Assembly: GCF_002339505.1 (NCBI RefSeq)
Contig: NZ_DDJO01000012.1
Location: forward strand, 214,857-278,856
Direction of reading: 5' to 3'
Length of the DNA stretch: 64,000 bases
Source of the DNA: Corynebacterium sp. UBA2622
GTDB lineage: Bacteria; Actinomycetota; Actinomycetes; Mycobacteriales; Mycobacteriaceae
Shown here: piece by piece, positions 43,723 through 52,185 of the stretch
How positions within the stretch are numbered: the stretch's first letter is position 1
How the letters are laid out: each line of letters begins with the position of its first letter
Position numbers and translations under genes: made by a program
The notes under the pieces: generated by a model
What the model was told of the DNA's origin: nothing
The model's input: only the letters and a program-made list of their open reading frames with translations
Databases searched by the model: none

Positions 43723-43911
43723 TTAGCGGTGGCTGTCCCAGTTGACGTAGTCGGCGTAGGGGTCATCCGCCTCGTCCTGGTCGTCCCACCCGCGGGCCGG
43801 GGTCTGGCCCGCCAGCTCCCGCTGCAGCGATTCGAGGTCCATGTCCGGAGTGTGGTACTTGAGTTGGCGAGCAACCTTGGTCTGCTTTGCTTTGGCGCGT
43901 CCGCGGCCCAT
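43723..43911 (-). CDS. DUF3073 small basic protein
   Basis: This 62-residue protein is the conserved actinobacterial DUF3073: MGRGRAKAKQTKVARQLKYH is basic and the C-terminal half is acidic with a DDPYADYVNWD stretch. The same gene follows purM in M. tuberculosis (Rv0810c position). A good AAGGGGGT-type purine-rich region lies before the ATG. The function is not known. Confidence 0.88.
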   Translation of the reverse strand: MGRGRAKAKQTKVARQLKYHTPDMDLESLQRELAGQTPARGWDDQDEADDPYADYVNWDSHR

Positions 43912-44057
43912 GGCGTGACCCCCTTGAGGTGGTTTTTCGGGCGGCCCCTGTTTAATGGGCGGCCTCTATAAATCGTGTCTGAATTGTCCTGTGCAACATA
44001 ATAGCCTGTCGCCCCGGAAAATTCCTTAACGAGCCGCACGCTGCGGGGATGGGGGCA

Positions 44058-45170
44058 TCAACGGTTTCCGCGCAGCTTTTCGACGGCCCGACGGCCCGCC
44101 TTCTCCCCCTCGTCCCCGGGCAGGGATTCGGGGTCGATGCTCGCGGCCACGTCCACCTCCCCGGTGACGACCAGATCCCCCCGCCCGATGGCGGAGCGTT
44201 TCACCAGGGCGAGGGCGATGGGCCCGTAGTCCGCGTCGTGGACGACGGTGCCCAGCCTGCCCACGGTTCGGCCGCCGAGAGTGAGATCGGCGCCGGTGGC
44301 GGGGTCGACGGGGGCGGAGCCGTCGAGAAGCAGGGTGACCAGGAGGCGGGGCGAGCGGCCGAGGTTCTCCACGCGCGCCACCGTTTCCTGGCCGCGGTAG
44401 CAGCCCTTGTTCAGGTGAACCGCCCGCACCCGTCCTCCCCGGCTGATCAGGGCGGGCGCCTCGTGGGGTATCGACTTCCCGTCGAGGTCCGCCGCCAGCT
44501 CGGGCTCTCCGGCGTGGACGCGCTCGGCGGTGAACGCCATCAAGCCGGCGAGCGACCCCCCGGCGGCGGTGAAGTCCCGGGCGGTGCTGGTAATGTCGCG
44601 TCGCTCGACCGCCACGTCCCACCTGTGCACCCGGCCCCACCCGGGCACTTCGCGGGTGAAGACGCCGTCGACGGACGGCGCGTCCGCGGTGGGGGAGAGG
44701 ACAGTCAGTATGGCCAGGTTGGAGGGCTCGATGACGACATCCGACCAGAACACCATCCGCCGCAGGTATTCCGCGAAGCTGGCCCCCTGTGCCGAGGGTA
44801 GGTCGAGGTGGAAGGCTGTGCCGTCGTAATACACGTCGGCGTGGTGGAGAATGCGCCCCTGCATGTCGAGGTCGAGGGCGGATCCGGAGAATCCGGCCGG
44901 GACATCGTCGAGCTTCTGCGAGAGCAGGTTGTTGAGGAAGACAGGGGCGTCGGGGCCCGTGACCGTGAGCACCGCGCGGTGCGAGCGGTCCACGAGGACG
45001 GGTCCCCCCGCGAGGGCGCGCTGCTCCCCGAGGGGGTTGCCGTAGTGCCAGGCCACACCCGCCGCGTCCAGCGGTGAGGTGCCGGCCTCCGCGAGCTCGG
45101 CGGCCCCGGGCGTGGCGAGCAGCGGGGAGCGGTGGGGCTGGTTGTTGTCCTCAATCACGGGGCCGATCAT
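44058..45170 (-). CDS. ygfZ: YgfZ/GcvT-like folate-binding protein
   Basis: YgfZ is a folate-binding GcvT-fold protein that aids the assembly or repair of certain iron-sulfur enzymes. The 370-residue protein has the diagnostic KGCYRGQETVAR with the conserved Cys. ATG 45170 is preferred because CATTAT lies six bases upstream; this -10 box overlaps the CATAAT box of the divergent pabC. The longer ATG 45191 lies inside pabC's promoter. Confidence 0.88.
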   Translation of the reverse strand: MIGPVIEDNNQPHRSPLLATPGAAELAEAGTSPLDAAGVAWHYGNPLGEQRALAGGPVLVDRSHRAVLTVTGPDAPVFLNNLLSQKLDDVPAGFSGSALDLDMQGRILHHADVYYDGTAFHLDLPSAQGASFAEYLRRMVFWSDVVIEPSNLAILTVLSPTADAPSVDGVFTREVPGWGRVHRWDVAVERRDITSTARDFTAAGGSLAGLMAFTAERVHAGEPELAADLDGKSIPHEAPALISRGGRVRAVHLNKGCYRGQETVARVENLGRSPRLLVTLLLDGSAPVDPATGADLTLGGRTVGRLGTVVHDADYGPIALALVKRSAIGRGDLVVTGEVDVAASIDPESLPGDEGEKAGRRAVEKLRGNR

Positions 45171-45175
45171 ACGTG

Positions 45176-45182
45176 CATAATG
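45176..45182. promoter_or_regulatory. Shared divergent -10 boxes of ygfZ and pabC
   Basis: CATAATG read on the plus strand gives CATAAT for pabC (ATG eight bases later), and on the minus strand gives CATTAT for ygfZ (ATG six bases later). The two boxes overlap almost completely, so polymerases for the two genes should exclude one another. Confidence 0.6.
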
Positions 45183-45189
45183 TGGAGGC

Positions 45190-46113
45190 ATGGGCCAGTC
45201 ACTACTCCCTCCCCAACCCGTGATCTACCTCGTGGAACCGTTCGGGGGGTCGGTGCGCAGGCAGAACGCGAACATGCCGCACGTCTTCTGGGACGACGCG
45301 GCCGTCACCCGTGGCGACGGGATCTTCGAGACGATTCTCATCCGGGGCGGACGTCCGGTGAACTTGGGGAAGCACCTCGATCGGTTCCGCCGCTCGGCCG
45401 GGGCGCTGAACCTCCCCGACCCCGGCGGGGAGCACTGGATCACCGCGACGCGGGAGGCGGTGGCGGACTACTGCCGCGAGCGGGGAGATGCCGCGCCCGA
45501 TACCATCGACGCCGCCTGCGTGTGGACCATGACACGGGGCCGCGAAACCACCGGCGTTCCCACCGCGTGGCTCACGGTACGCCCGCCCAACCCGGAGTTC
45601 GCCAGGCAGCGCAAGCACGGGGTCTCCGTGATGACCACCGGACGCGGTTTCACCATCAACCGGGATGAGGCCGCCGTCCCCTGGCTCGCCCTCGGGGCGA
45701 AGACGCTGAACTACGCGGCGACAATGGGCGCGCTGCGCTGGGCGCGCGACCACGGATACGACGATGTCATCTACATCGACCCGGCTACCGGCCGCGTACT
45801 CGAGGGCGCCACGTCAACCGTCCTCGTGGTCAAGCGCGGATCCCGCCTGCGCACTCCTGCGGCGGGGCCCGACATACTCCCCGGCACCACTCAGCAGGCC
45901 ATCTTCGAGTACGCCACGGAAAACGGGTGGCGGTGCAAGAAAAAACCCCTCCACGTCGATGACCTCGCCACCGCCGAATCGGTGTGGCTGGTCAGCTCCG
46001 TGCGCCGCGGGGTGCGGGTGACCGCGGTCGACGGCACCCCGCTCCCCGCACCCGGCAACGAGAAGGAAATTGCAGGGCTTATCGACGCTGCCCTCGCCGC
46101 CGCCACCGGCTAG
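45190..46113 (+). CDS. pabC: Aminodeoxychorismate lyase-like PLP enzyme
   Basis: This 307-residue fold-type IV PLP enzyme resembles PabC, which releases pyruvate from aminodeoxychorismate to give p-aminobenzoate for folate. The PLP Lys is in LGAKTLNYA, and GDGIFETILI and the phosphate-binding EGATSTVLVV are visible. A D-amino acid or branched-chain aminotransferase is the alternative in this fold. It lies divergent from the folate-binding ygfZ, which fits a folate role. The leader has CATAAT eight bases before the ATG. Confidence 0.82.
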   Translation: MGQSLLPPQPVIYLVEPFGGSVRRQNANMPHVFWDDAAVTRGDGIFETILIRGGRPVNLGKHLDRFRRSAGALNLPDPGGEHWITATREAVADYCRERGDAAPDTIDAACVWTMTRGRETTGVPTAWLTVRPPNPEFARQRKHGVSVMTTGRGFTINRDEAAVPWLALGAKTLNYAATMGALRWARDHGYDDVIYIDPATGRVLEGATSTVLVVKRGSRLRTPAAGPDILPGTTQQAIFEYATENGWRCKKKPLHVDDLATAESVWLVSSVRRGVRVTAVDGTPLPAPGNEKEIAGLIDAALAAATG

Positions 46114-46790
46114 CCGGCGACGCGCTTGAGCTCCGCCGACATGTAGGGTACAAGCTCGCCGCCGACGGCGCGCTCGTCCACCCAGCCCAGGTTGTTGTTC
46201 GGCATGAGGCCGTAAAGCCGTTTACCGGGTCCGTGCTGCGCCGGGCCGGTCGCGGTGACGATGGTGGAGGCGCTTTCGAGCTGCCAGGCGCGCTCGTTGA
46301 CGGGCTCGCCGTACATGATTTCCACCAGGCCGCGCGAATTGGTCAGGGTCACCTCGATCTCGTCCTTGGGGGAGATGCGCCAGAAGCCGACCTCACGCTG
46401 GTCCGCCCCGGTCGCCTCCCCGTCGGAGTCCAGGCGCCACGTGCGCGACTCGAAGCGCAGGTAGTTCTCCCCGTCGTGGGAGATGACCAGCTGTTGGCCG
46501 AAGGCGTACTCTTCGCCGTTGTCGTTGGCCTGGCCGGAGCCGGACCAGACCCCGACGAGCGGTAGAAGCGCCAGCAGTCCGTCGTGGAGGGAAGGGCCCT
46601 GGCGCAGGTTGGCGGTGTCGTCCTCCAGCGGGACGTCTTCAAAACCCAACCCCGGGATGTTGCGGTGGGCGGTGTTCTTGGACTGCTCCGCGGCGAGGTT
46701 GACGGCCTCGCTACCGGCGAGAGTGGGCTGCTGCCCGGGGGTGTTCTCGGGGTCTTCCGGGCGGGGTTCGTTGTCGTTGATCTCACTCAT
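46110..46790 (-). CDS. Nitrobindin-family (FABP-like) heme-binding protein
   Basis: This 226-residue protein has the nitrobindin beta-barrel start GVWSGSGQ (GxWxGxG motif) near residue 80, the YAFGQQLVISHDG stretch and the C-terminal LKRV. Nitrobindins bind a solvent-exposed heme and react with NO and peroxynitrite. The N-terminal 70 residues are a low-complexity acidic extension. Position matches Rv0813c of M. tuberculosis. TACCCT seven bases before ATG 46790 suggests a leaderless start. Heme ligand identity was not confirmed. Confidence 0.82.
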   Translation of the reverse strand: MSEINDNEPRPEDPENTPGQQPTLAGSEAVNLAAEQSKNTAHRNIPGLGFEDVPLEDDTANLRQGPSLHDGLLALLPLVGVWSGSGQANDNGEEYAFGQQLVISHDGENYLRFESRTWRLDSDGEATGADQREVGFWRISPKDEIEVTLTNSRGLVEIMYGEPVNERAWQLESASTIVTATGPAQHGPGKRLYGLMPNNNLGWVDERAVGGELVPYMSAELKRVAG

Positions 46791-46831
46791 GCACGCCAGG
46801 GTACTCACCCGCCGGACCCCGCCCGCGGGTG

Positions 46832-47614
46832 TCACCGTGTCGTGGGGGCAAGTGGGGTGAGATCGTCCGGAGTGAGGGTGACGTTGATGCGGTCTCGCGA
46901 GAACTCGATCGAGCCTCCGGAAACCTGTACCAGGTCCGCCGGGCCGCCGAGGGGCAGATCGCGGGTGTCGCGCTTCAGGGTGAAGGCGTCGAGGATCCGG
47001 GCTGCGTCGTCACCGGTGGCGGTGCGCGGGGCGTCGACAAGCGCGCTCGGGCGCATCTCCAGGACCCCGTCCTCGAGGCGGAGCGTCACCACGACCGTGG
47101 ACGGTACCTCCATGCCCGGCACCGTCCCCGTGAGCCTGGCCTCGCTGGCGACCCCACCCGTGGGGGAAATGTCGTACGGGTTGGAGATGTCCAGGTCCGT
47201 CATGTTGAGAAGCTGTCCGAAGGCGACGCCGTCGAGGCGGATGCGGCGGCGCACGAGCGATGCCTCCGCCCCCGTGAAGTCGGCGTTGAGCACCTGCCTG
47301 CCGGGGACGTCGATGTCGAAGGCTTCCGCGGTCGCGTTGACGATCCCGAGCCCCTCCACCGGGGCATCGAGGGTGGTCAGGCTGAGCCGGGGAACGGAAT
47401 CGGTGAACAGGGCCTGGGTGAAGGGAAAACCGCCGATGTAGGTGTCCGGGGGATATGCGAGCCCGTCGAAGCTCTCGGCGGCGTTGGAGAGGCGGTTCTC
47501 CGCGCGCGATCCAACGATGGTGTCGGCGGCGAGCGCAACCACGAGCACGATCGCGAACACCGCCGCCCAGCGCCAGACGCGACGCACCAGGCGCCCAATC
47601 GAACTCAACCTCAC
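46832..47614 (-). CDS. lmeA: LmeA-like phospholipid-binding protein (DUF2993)
   Basis: This 260-residue DUF2993 protein has one N-terminal membrane anchor (about residues 15-30) and an extracytoplasmic lipid-binding domain. Family member LmeA of mycobacteria binds phospholipids and promotes mannan elongation of lipomannan; the gene order next to mshD matches (Rv0817c and Rv0819). GTG 47614 is the start nearest to the conserved N-terminus; the frame extends upstream but would overlap mshD on the other strand. Confidence 0.8.
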   Translation of the reverse strand: MRLSSIGRLVRRVWRWAAVFAIVLVVALAADTIVGSRAENRLSNAAESFDGLAYPPDTYIGGFPFTQALFTDSVPRLSLTTLDAPVEGLGIVNATAEAFDIDVPGRQVLNADFTGAEASLVRRRIRLDGVAFGQLLNMTDLDISNPYDISPTGGVASEARLTGTVPGMEVPSTVVVTLRLEDGVLEMRPSALVDAPRTATGDDAARILDAFTLKRDTRDLPLGGPADLVQVSGGSIEFSRDRINVTLTPDDLTPLAPTTR

Positions 47615-47642
47615 GCCTTTATTTCTACCGTAGCCTGGAGCC

Positions 47643-48503
47643 ATGACTGACACCGGAGATCGCCTGACCATCCTTGCCGAGGCGGAGAAGTACGACGGAA
47701 TCGCTCCCTTCTCGGAGGCTTTTCTCCGCGGAATCACGGAGGATCTCGGGCACCGCCACTTTGAGGAGCACAGCGGCGGGGAGCTGGCCGGCCTGGCCGC
47801 CCTCGCGCCCGACGGGTCCGCGGAGCTCGTCGTTCACCCGGCCGTGCGGCACCGGGGGTACGGCGCCGCGCTCGCCCGCGCGGTGTTGGAGGCGGAGCCC
47901 GCCGCCGGGATCTGGGCGCACGGCGATCTTCCGGAGGCCCGGGAAACTGCCCGTAGCCTGGGAATGCGCAAGACCCGCGAGCTCTATGTAATGGGACTCG
48001 GCGGTGACGCCCTGCGCGCCGGGGCGGATCTTACGGTGCCCGCCGGTTACGAGGCGCTGAACTACCCCGCAGCCGTGGAACGTTTCGGGCGGGAGGCAGT
48101 GGAGGGGCAGTGGCTGGCCGTGAACAACGACGCGTTTTCGTGGCACCCGGAGCAGGGGGGATGGGACGCGGACCGCTTGCGGCGCGGGATGGACACGGAC
48201 TGGTTCGACCCGGACGGTGTGTGGTTCCTCTACCGCGACGGGGTCATGGCGGGGTTCCACTGGACGAAGCCCCACCCCGGCGGGGTGGGGGAGGTGTACG
48301 TGATCGGGCTCGCCACGGCGTTTCGTGGGGCCGGGCTGGGCACGCCACTGCTCTCGCTCGGACTGGGGCACCTGGTGGGCAACGGCGCCGATGAGGTCAT
48401 CCTCTACGTCGAGGCGAATAACGGGCCGGCTGTTCACCGCTACGACGCGATGGGCTTCACCGTGAAGGAGTCCCACGTCGTCTACCAAAAACACAGCAAA
48501 TAA
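47643..48503 (+). CDS. mshD: Mycothiol synthase
   Basis: MshD acetylates Cys-GlcN-Ins to complete mycothiol, the main low-molecular-weight thiol of actinobacteria. The 286 residues form two GNAT domains. The active C-terminal half has NNDAFSWHPEQGGW, WFLYRDGVMAGFHWTK, and the acetyl-CoA loop LATAFRGAGLGTPLL, with YVEANNGPAVHRYDAMGF near the end. TAGCCT lies six bases before the ATG (leaderless). A single-domain acetyltransferase is ruled out by length. Confidence 0.92.
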   Translation: MTDTGDRLTILAEAEKYDGIAPFSEAFLRGITEDLGHRHFEEHSGGELAGLAALAPDGSAELVVHPAVRHRGYGAALARAVLEAEPAAGIWAHGDLPEARETARSLGMRKTRELYVMGLGGDALRAGADLTVPAGYEALNYPAAVERFGREAVEGQWLAVNNDAFSWHPEQGGWDADRLRRGMDTDWFDPDGVWFLYRDGVMAGFHWTKPHPGGVGEVYVIGLATAFRGAGLGTPLLSLGLGHLVGNGADEVILYVEANNGPAVHRYDAMGFTVKESHVVYQKHSK

Positions 48504-48529
48504 CAGGGTTTGTGCAGGGGGTTTTTAAA

Positions 48530-48548
48530 GTTTACGCATTGTTCACCC
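48530..48548 (+). promoter_or_regulatory. Tandem repeat, candidate phosphate-regulator box of pstS
   Basis: GTTTACGC-ATT-GTTCACCC is a direct repeat of 8-bp units separated by three bases, the same spacing as the repeat upstream of phoP. It lies about 130 bases before the putative pstS -10 box, a distant activator position. Confidence 0.55.
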
Positions 48549-48612
48549 GAACCGATACCACCGGTTAACCGGAATCTCGTAGGTTACCCGAGTGTGAGCA
48601 ATCGGAGATTGC

Positions 48613-48646
48613 CCCTCCTCGCGCGCCTTGGGCGGGCGCGGGAGGG
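48613..48646 (+). terminator. GC-rich hairpin upstream of pstS
   Basis: CCCTCC-CGCG-type arms (48613-48627 and 48634-48646) form a strong stem with a bulge. It lies after mshD and before the pstS -10 box, so it may end mshD transcription. There is no clear T-run. Confidence 0.5.
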
Positions 48647-48675
48647 TGGTCTCTCCCCCTGAGGGGCGATGCTCG

Positions 48676-48681
48676 GATAAT
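48676..48681 (+). promoter_or_regulatory. Likely -10 box of pstS
   Basis: GATAAT lies 29 bases before the GTG start. A CGAAAGG ribosome site (48697-48703) precedes the start. No good -35 box is seen, consistent with an activator-dependent promoter. Confidence 0.6.
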
Positions 48682-48709
48682 CGTCTGATTTGCACCCGAA
48701 AGGTACCCC

Positions 48710-49849
48710 GTGATCCGCAACTTCAAGCGCACCGCCACCGTCATTGGCGTCGTCGCCGTCTCCTCCGCATCCCTCGTCGCCTGCGGCGACTCCGGGAGCT
48801 CCAGCTCCTCGAAGAGCGAGACCACCAGCACCTCTTCCGCAACCGCCACCGAGACCAAGACGGAGGGCAAGGGCGCCTCCGATCTCACCGGCCAGACCGG
48901 CCAGCTCGTCGCCGAGGGTGCAACCTCCCAGCAGAACGCGATGGACTACTTCGGCTCCCGTTACTCCGAAGAGGTCCCGGGTGCGAACCTCGCCTACAAC
49001 GCCACAGGTTCCGGCAACGGCATCAAGAACTTCATCGCCAAGCAGGCCACCTTCGCCGGCTCCGACTCCGCCCTCAAGGACGACGAGGTTCAGAAGGCTG
49101 CCGAGCGCTGCGGCGGCAACGAGGCATGGCACCTGCCGTTCGTCATCGGCCCCGTCGCCATCGCGTACAACCTCGACGGCGTCGACAAGCTGAACCTCAC
49201 CGTCGACAACATCGTCGAGATCTTCCAGGGCAACATCAAGAAGTGGAACGACCCGAAGATCGCCGAGTCCAACCCGGGCGCCAAGCTTCCGGACCAGGAC
49301 ATCTCCGTCGTCTTCCGCTCGGACGAGTCCGGTACCACCGACAACTTCCAGAAGTTCCTCGCCTCCGCCTCCGACGGCAAGTGGCAGGGTTCCGGCAAGG
49401 CCTTCCCGGCCTCCGTCGGTGCCGGTGCCAACGGCTCCACCGGTGTCGCGGAGCAGGTTAACTCCACCCCGGGTGCCATCACCTACGTCGAGGCTGGCTT
49501 CGCCGAGAAGAAGGCGAACATCGACTTCGGCAACGGCCCGGTCGAGCTCAACGAGGACACCGTGGGCAAGGCCATTGACGGCATGTCCTTCAAGACCCAG
49601 GGCCACAACATGGTTGTCGACTCCGCAGCCCTGTTCAAGTCCAACCAGGCCGACACCTACCCGCTGGTTCTCACCACCTACGAGATCGTCTGCTCCGCCG
49701 GCTACGACAAGCAGACCTCCGACATGGTCAAGGACTTCCTGAACGTCGCACTCGACTCCCAGGACGACGAGCTCGCCGACGAGGGCTTCATCCCGGTCAA
49801 GGGTGCCCACGCCGAGCGTCTCCGCGAGGCCGTCAAGGCCATCGGCTAA
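48710..49849 (+). CDS. pstS: Phosphate ABC transporter substrate-binding lipoprotein
   Basis: PstS captures phosphate for the high-affinity Pst importer. The 379-residue lipoprotein has lipobox SLVAC and a Ser/Thr-rich linker of about 35 residues. Phosphate-binding segments are YNATGSGNGIKNFI, FAGSDSAL, RSDESGTTDNF and a later NSTPGAITYVE. GTG 48710 follows a CGAAAGG site. A 191-base gap with a strong hairpin separates it from pstC, an arrangement that often makes the binding protein more abundant than the membrane subunits. Confidence 0.95.
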   Translation: MIRNFKRTATVIGVVAVSSASLVACGDSGSSSSSKSETTSTSSATATETKTEGKGASDLTGQTGQLVAEGATSQQNAMDYFGSRYSEEVPGANLAYNATGSGNGIKNFIAKQATFAGSDSALKDDEVQKAAERCGGNEAWHLPFVIGPVAIAYNLDGVDKLNLTVDNIVEIFQGNIKKWNDPKIAESNPGAKLPDQDISVVFRSDESGTTDNFQKFLASASDGKWQGSGKAFPASVGAGANGSTGVAEQVNSTPGAITYVEAGFAEKKANIDFGNGPVELNEDTVGKAIDGMSFKTQGHNMVVDSAALFKSNQADTYPLVLTTYEIVCSAGYDKQTSDMVKDFLNVALDSQDDELADEGFIPVKGAHAERLREAVKAIG

Positions 49850-49895
49850 CAAGCAACGAAACCCGCGTCAGGCATCTGCGCCACGCGAGAGATTG

Positions 49896-49925
49896 CCCCC
49901 CGTGCGGTCTTGTCTGACCGGGGGG
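49896..49925 (+). terminator. Stem-loop between pstS and pstC
   Basis: CCCCCC (49896-49901) pairs with GGGGGG (49920-49925), with an inner GGTC/GACC stem and a four-base bulge. TTGTC follows. It could be a partial terminator or an mRNA end stabiliser inside the pst operon. Confidence 0.6.
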
Positions 49926-50040
49926 TTGTCTCATGTACCGGCCCGGCCGGGCCGCACCTTCGCGGTGCCCGCCACGGTCGCCGGAGTTGTCGCGGGAGCA
50001 GCCCTCCCGCCAGAGACATTCAATAGAAGGACTCGTGACT

Positions 50041-51141
50041 ATGGCTGAAAACGAACTGCCGTCGACCGGCCGCGGTGACCACCGCGCCGGCAGAGACGTG
50101 GCATCCGACGCCGTGATCCCGGGCGGTTCCACCGGAACCCCCACCCTCGACCGGGAGACCCCTGCCGATACCTCGGGCGCCCCAGGTATGGCCCCGACCC
50201 ACTCCGCCGGCGTAAAGCGCCCCGGTGACCGTGTGTTCGAATTCTTCGCCACCGCCTCGTCCACGCTCATTGCCATCATCATTGCCGCCATCGGCCTGTT
50301 CCTCCTGCTGCAGGCGATCCCCCCGATCCTGAAGAACGAGGGCGGCCTGCTCGGCTTCTTCACCTACACCGGTCAGTGGCAGACGGCGAACCTCGACGCG
50401 ATGCAGTTCGGCATCCCGAACCTGTTCTTCTCCACGGTCACGATTTCCCTCATCGCCCTCATCCTCGCCATGCCGATCGCGCTGGGCATCGCGCTGTTCC
50501 TCTCCAACTACGCCCCGAAGCGCCTGGTCCGCCCCCTCGGCACACTGGTCGACATGCTGGCCGCGGTTCCCTCGATCGTGTTCGGTCTCTGGGGCGCGCA
50601 GATCCTCGGCCCCTTCCTCGGCAAGGCCTACGAGTGGATCAACTCGTGGGGCAACGGGTTCTTCCTCTTCGCGCACTACCAGAACTCCCCCTCCTTCGCG
50701 ACGGGCCGCAACATCCTCACCGGCGGCATCGTCCTGGCCATCATGATCCTCCCGGTCATCGCCGCAACCGCCCGCGAGGTGTTCGTCCAGACCCCTCCGG
50801 GCCAGGTCGAGGCGGCCCTCGCGCTCGGCGCGACCCGCTGGGAGGTCATTCGCATGACCGTCATCCCGTTCGGCCTCTCCGGTTACATCGCCGGCTCGAT
50901 GCTGGGCCTCGGCCGCGCCCTCGGTGAGACCATGGCGCTGTACATGGTTGTTTCACCGGGCCTGATGTACCGCGCCTCGCTATTCGACGGCGGGTCCACC
51001 TTCGCCACCCACATCGCGAACGCCTCGGCCGAGTTCAACAATCCCACCAGCGCCGGTGCCTACATCGCCGCCGGCCTCGTGCTGTTCATCCTGACCTTTA
51101 TCGTCAACTCGATCGCCCGCGCGATCGTCAACAAGAAGTAA
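50041..51141 (+). CDS. pstC: Phosphate ABC transporter permease PstC
   Basis: PstC is one of the two permease subunits of the phosphate importer. The 366-residue protein has a hydrophilic Thr/Gly-rich N-terminal extension of about 60 residues, then six membrane helices and the BPD-transport loop EVFVQTPPGQVEAALALGATRWE. AGAAGGA precedes ATG 50041. pstA follows after 14 bases. Confidence 0.95.
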   Translation: MAENELPSTGRGDHRAGRDVASDAVIPGGSTGTPTLDRETPADTSGAPGMAPTHSAGVKRPGDRVFEFFATASSTLIAIIIAAIGLFLLLQAIPPILKNEGGLLGFFTYTGQWQTANLDAMQFGIPNLFFSTVTISLIALILAMPIALGIALFLSNYAPKRLVRPLGTLVDMLAAVPSIVFGLWGAQILGPFLGKAYEWINSWGNGFFLFAHYQNSPSFATGRNILTGGIVLAIMILPVIAATAREVFVQTPPGQVEAALALGATRWEVIRMTVIPFGLSGYIAGSMLGLGRALGETMALYMVVSPGLMYRASLFDGGSTFATHIANASAEFNNPTSAGAYIAAGLVLFILTFIVNSIARAIVNKK

Positions 51142-51155
51142 GGGGGAGAAGCGAA

Positions 51156-52142
51156 ATGAGCACCGCACTTCCGAACACCTCGGGCGACCGCGCAATCGAC
51201 GCGTCCGCCAGCAGCACCGCCACCGGGACGGCCACCCGCCGGGAGACCGATGCGTCCACCGACCGCAGCCCCTTCACGGACATCTCCGCCAGCCGTAAAT
51301 CCACGAACTCACTCATGGGCCTGCTCATGTGGGCGTGCATGATCATCGCCCTCATTCCTCTGCTCTGGCTCCTGTTCACGGTGGTCAGCCGTGGCTGGGG
51401 GGCTGTAACCGACGTGAACTGGTGGACCCACGACATGGTGGGTGTTCGCGCCCGGGCCCACGGCGGCGGGGCCCTCCACGCCATCGCGGGCACCATCATG
51501 CAGACCCTCGTGGCCTCCATCATCTCCATCCCGGTCGGCGTGTTCACGGCGATCTACCTCGTGGAGTACTCCAACGGCAACCGCCTCGGCCGCATCACCA
51601 CCTTCATGGTCGACATTCTCTCGGGTGTCCCCTCGATCGTTGCCGCGCTGTTCATTTACGCCCTGTGGATCACGATTCTCGGCCAGCAGCGCTCGGGTTT
51701 CGCGGTGTCGCTCTCGCTGATTCTCCTCATGGTCCCCATCGTGGTGCGTAACACCGAGGAAATGCTCCGCGTCGTCCCGATGGACCTGCGTGAGGCCTCC
51801 TACGCCCTGGGCGTGCCCAAGTGGAAGACTATTGCGCGCATCGTCCTTCCGACCGCCCTGTCCGGCATCCTCACCGGTGTCATGCTCGCCGTCGCCCGCG
51901 TCATGGGCGAGTCCGCGCCGGTGCTCATCCTGGTCGGCTCCACCCCTGCGCTGAACTGGTTCGGCATGTTCTCCCAGCCGCAGTCGTCCCTGCCGCTGTT
52001 CATGCTGGACATGTGGAAGACGGGCGCAACCGGCCCCTCCATGGACAGGCTCTGGGGCGCAGCCCTGACCCTCGTCATCCTCGTCATCACCCTGAACCTG
52101 CTCGCCCGCCTCATTGCGTCGCGATTCTCGGTGAAGAAGTAA
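51156..52142 (+). CDS. pstA: Phosphate ABC transporter permease PstA
   Basis: PstA is the second permease subunit. The 328 residues hold an N-terminal hydrophilic stretch of about 45 residues, six membrane helices and the ATPase-contact loop RVVPMDLREASYALGVPKWKT. A GGGGGAGAAG site precedes ATG 51156. pstB follows 43 bases later. Confidence 0.95.
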   Translation: MSTALPNTSGDRAIDASASSTATGTATRRETDASTDRSPFTDISASRKSTNSLMGLLMWACMIIALIPLLWLLFTVVSRGWGAVTDVNWWTHDMVGVRARAHGGGALHAIAGTIMQTLVASIISIPVGVFTAIYLVEYSNGNRLGRITTFMVDILSGVPSIVAALFIYALWITILGQQRSGFAVSLSLILLMVPIVVRNTEEMLRVVPMDLREASYALGVPKWKTIARIVLPTALSGILTGVMLAVARVMGESAPVLILVGSTPALNWFGMFSQPQSSLPLFMLDMWKTGATGPSMDRLWGAALTLVILVITLNLLARLIASRFSVKK

Positions 52143-52185
52143 CCCCCGAAGCACCGAAACAATCCGCCCCAGAGGAGAAACCACG

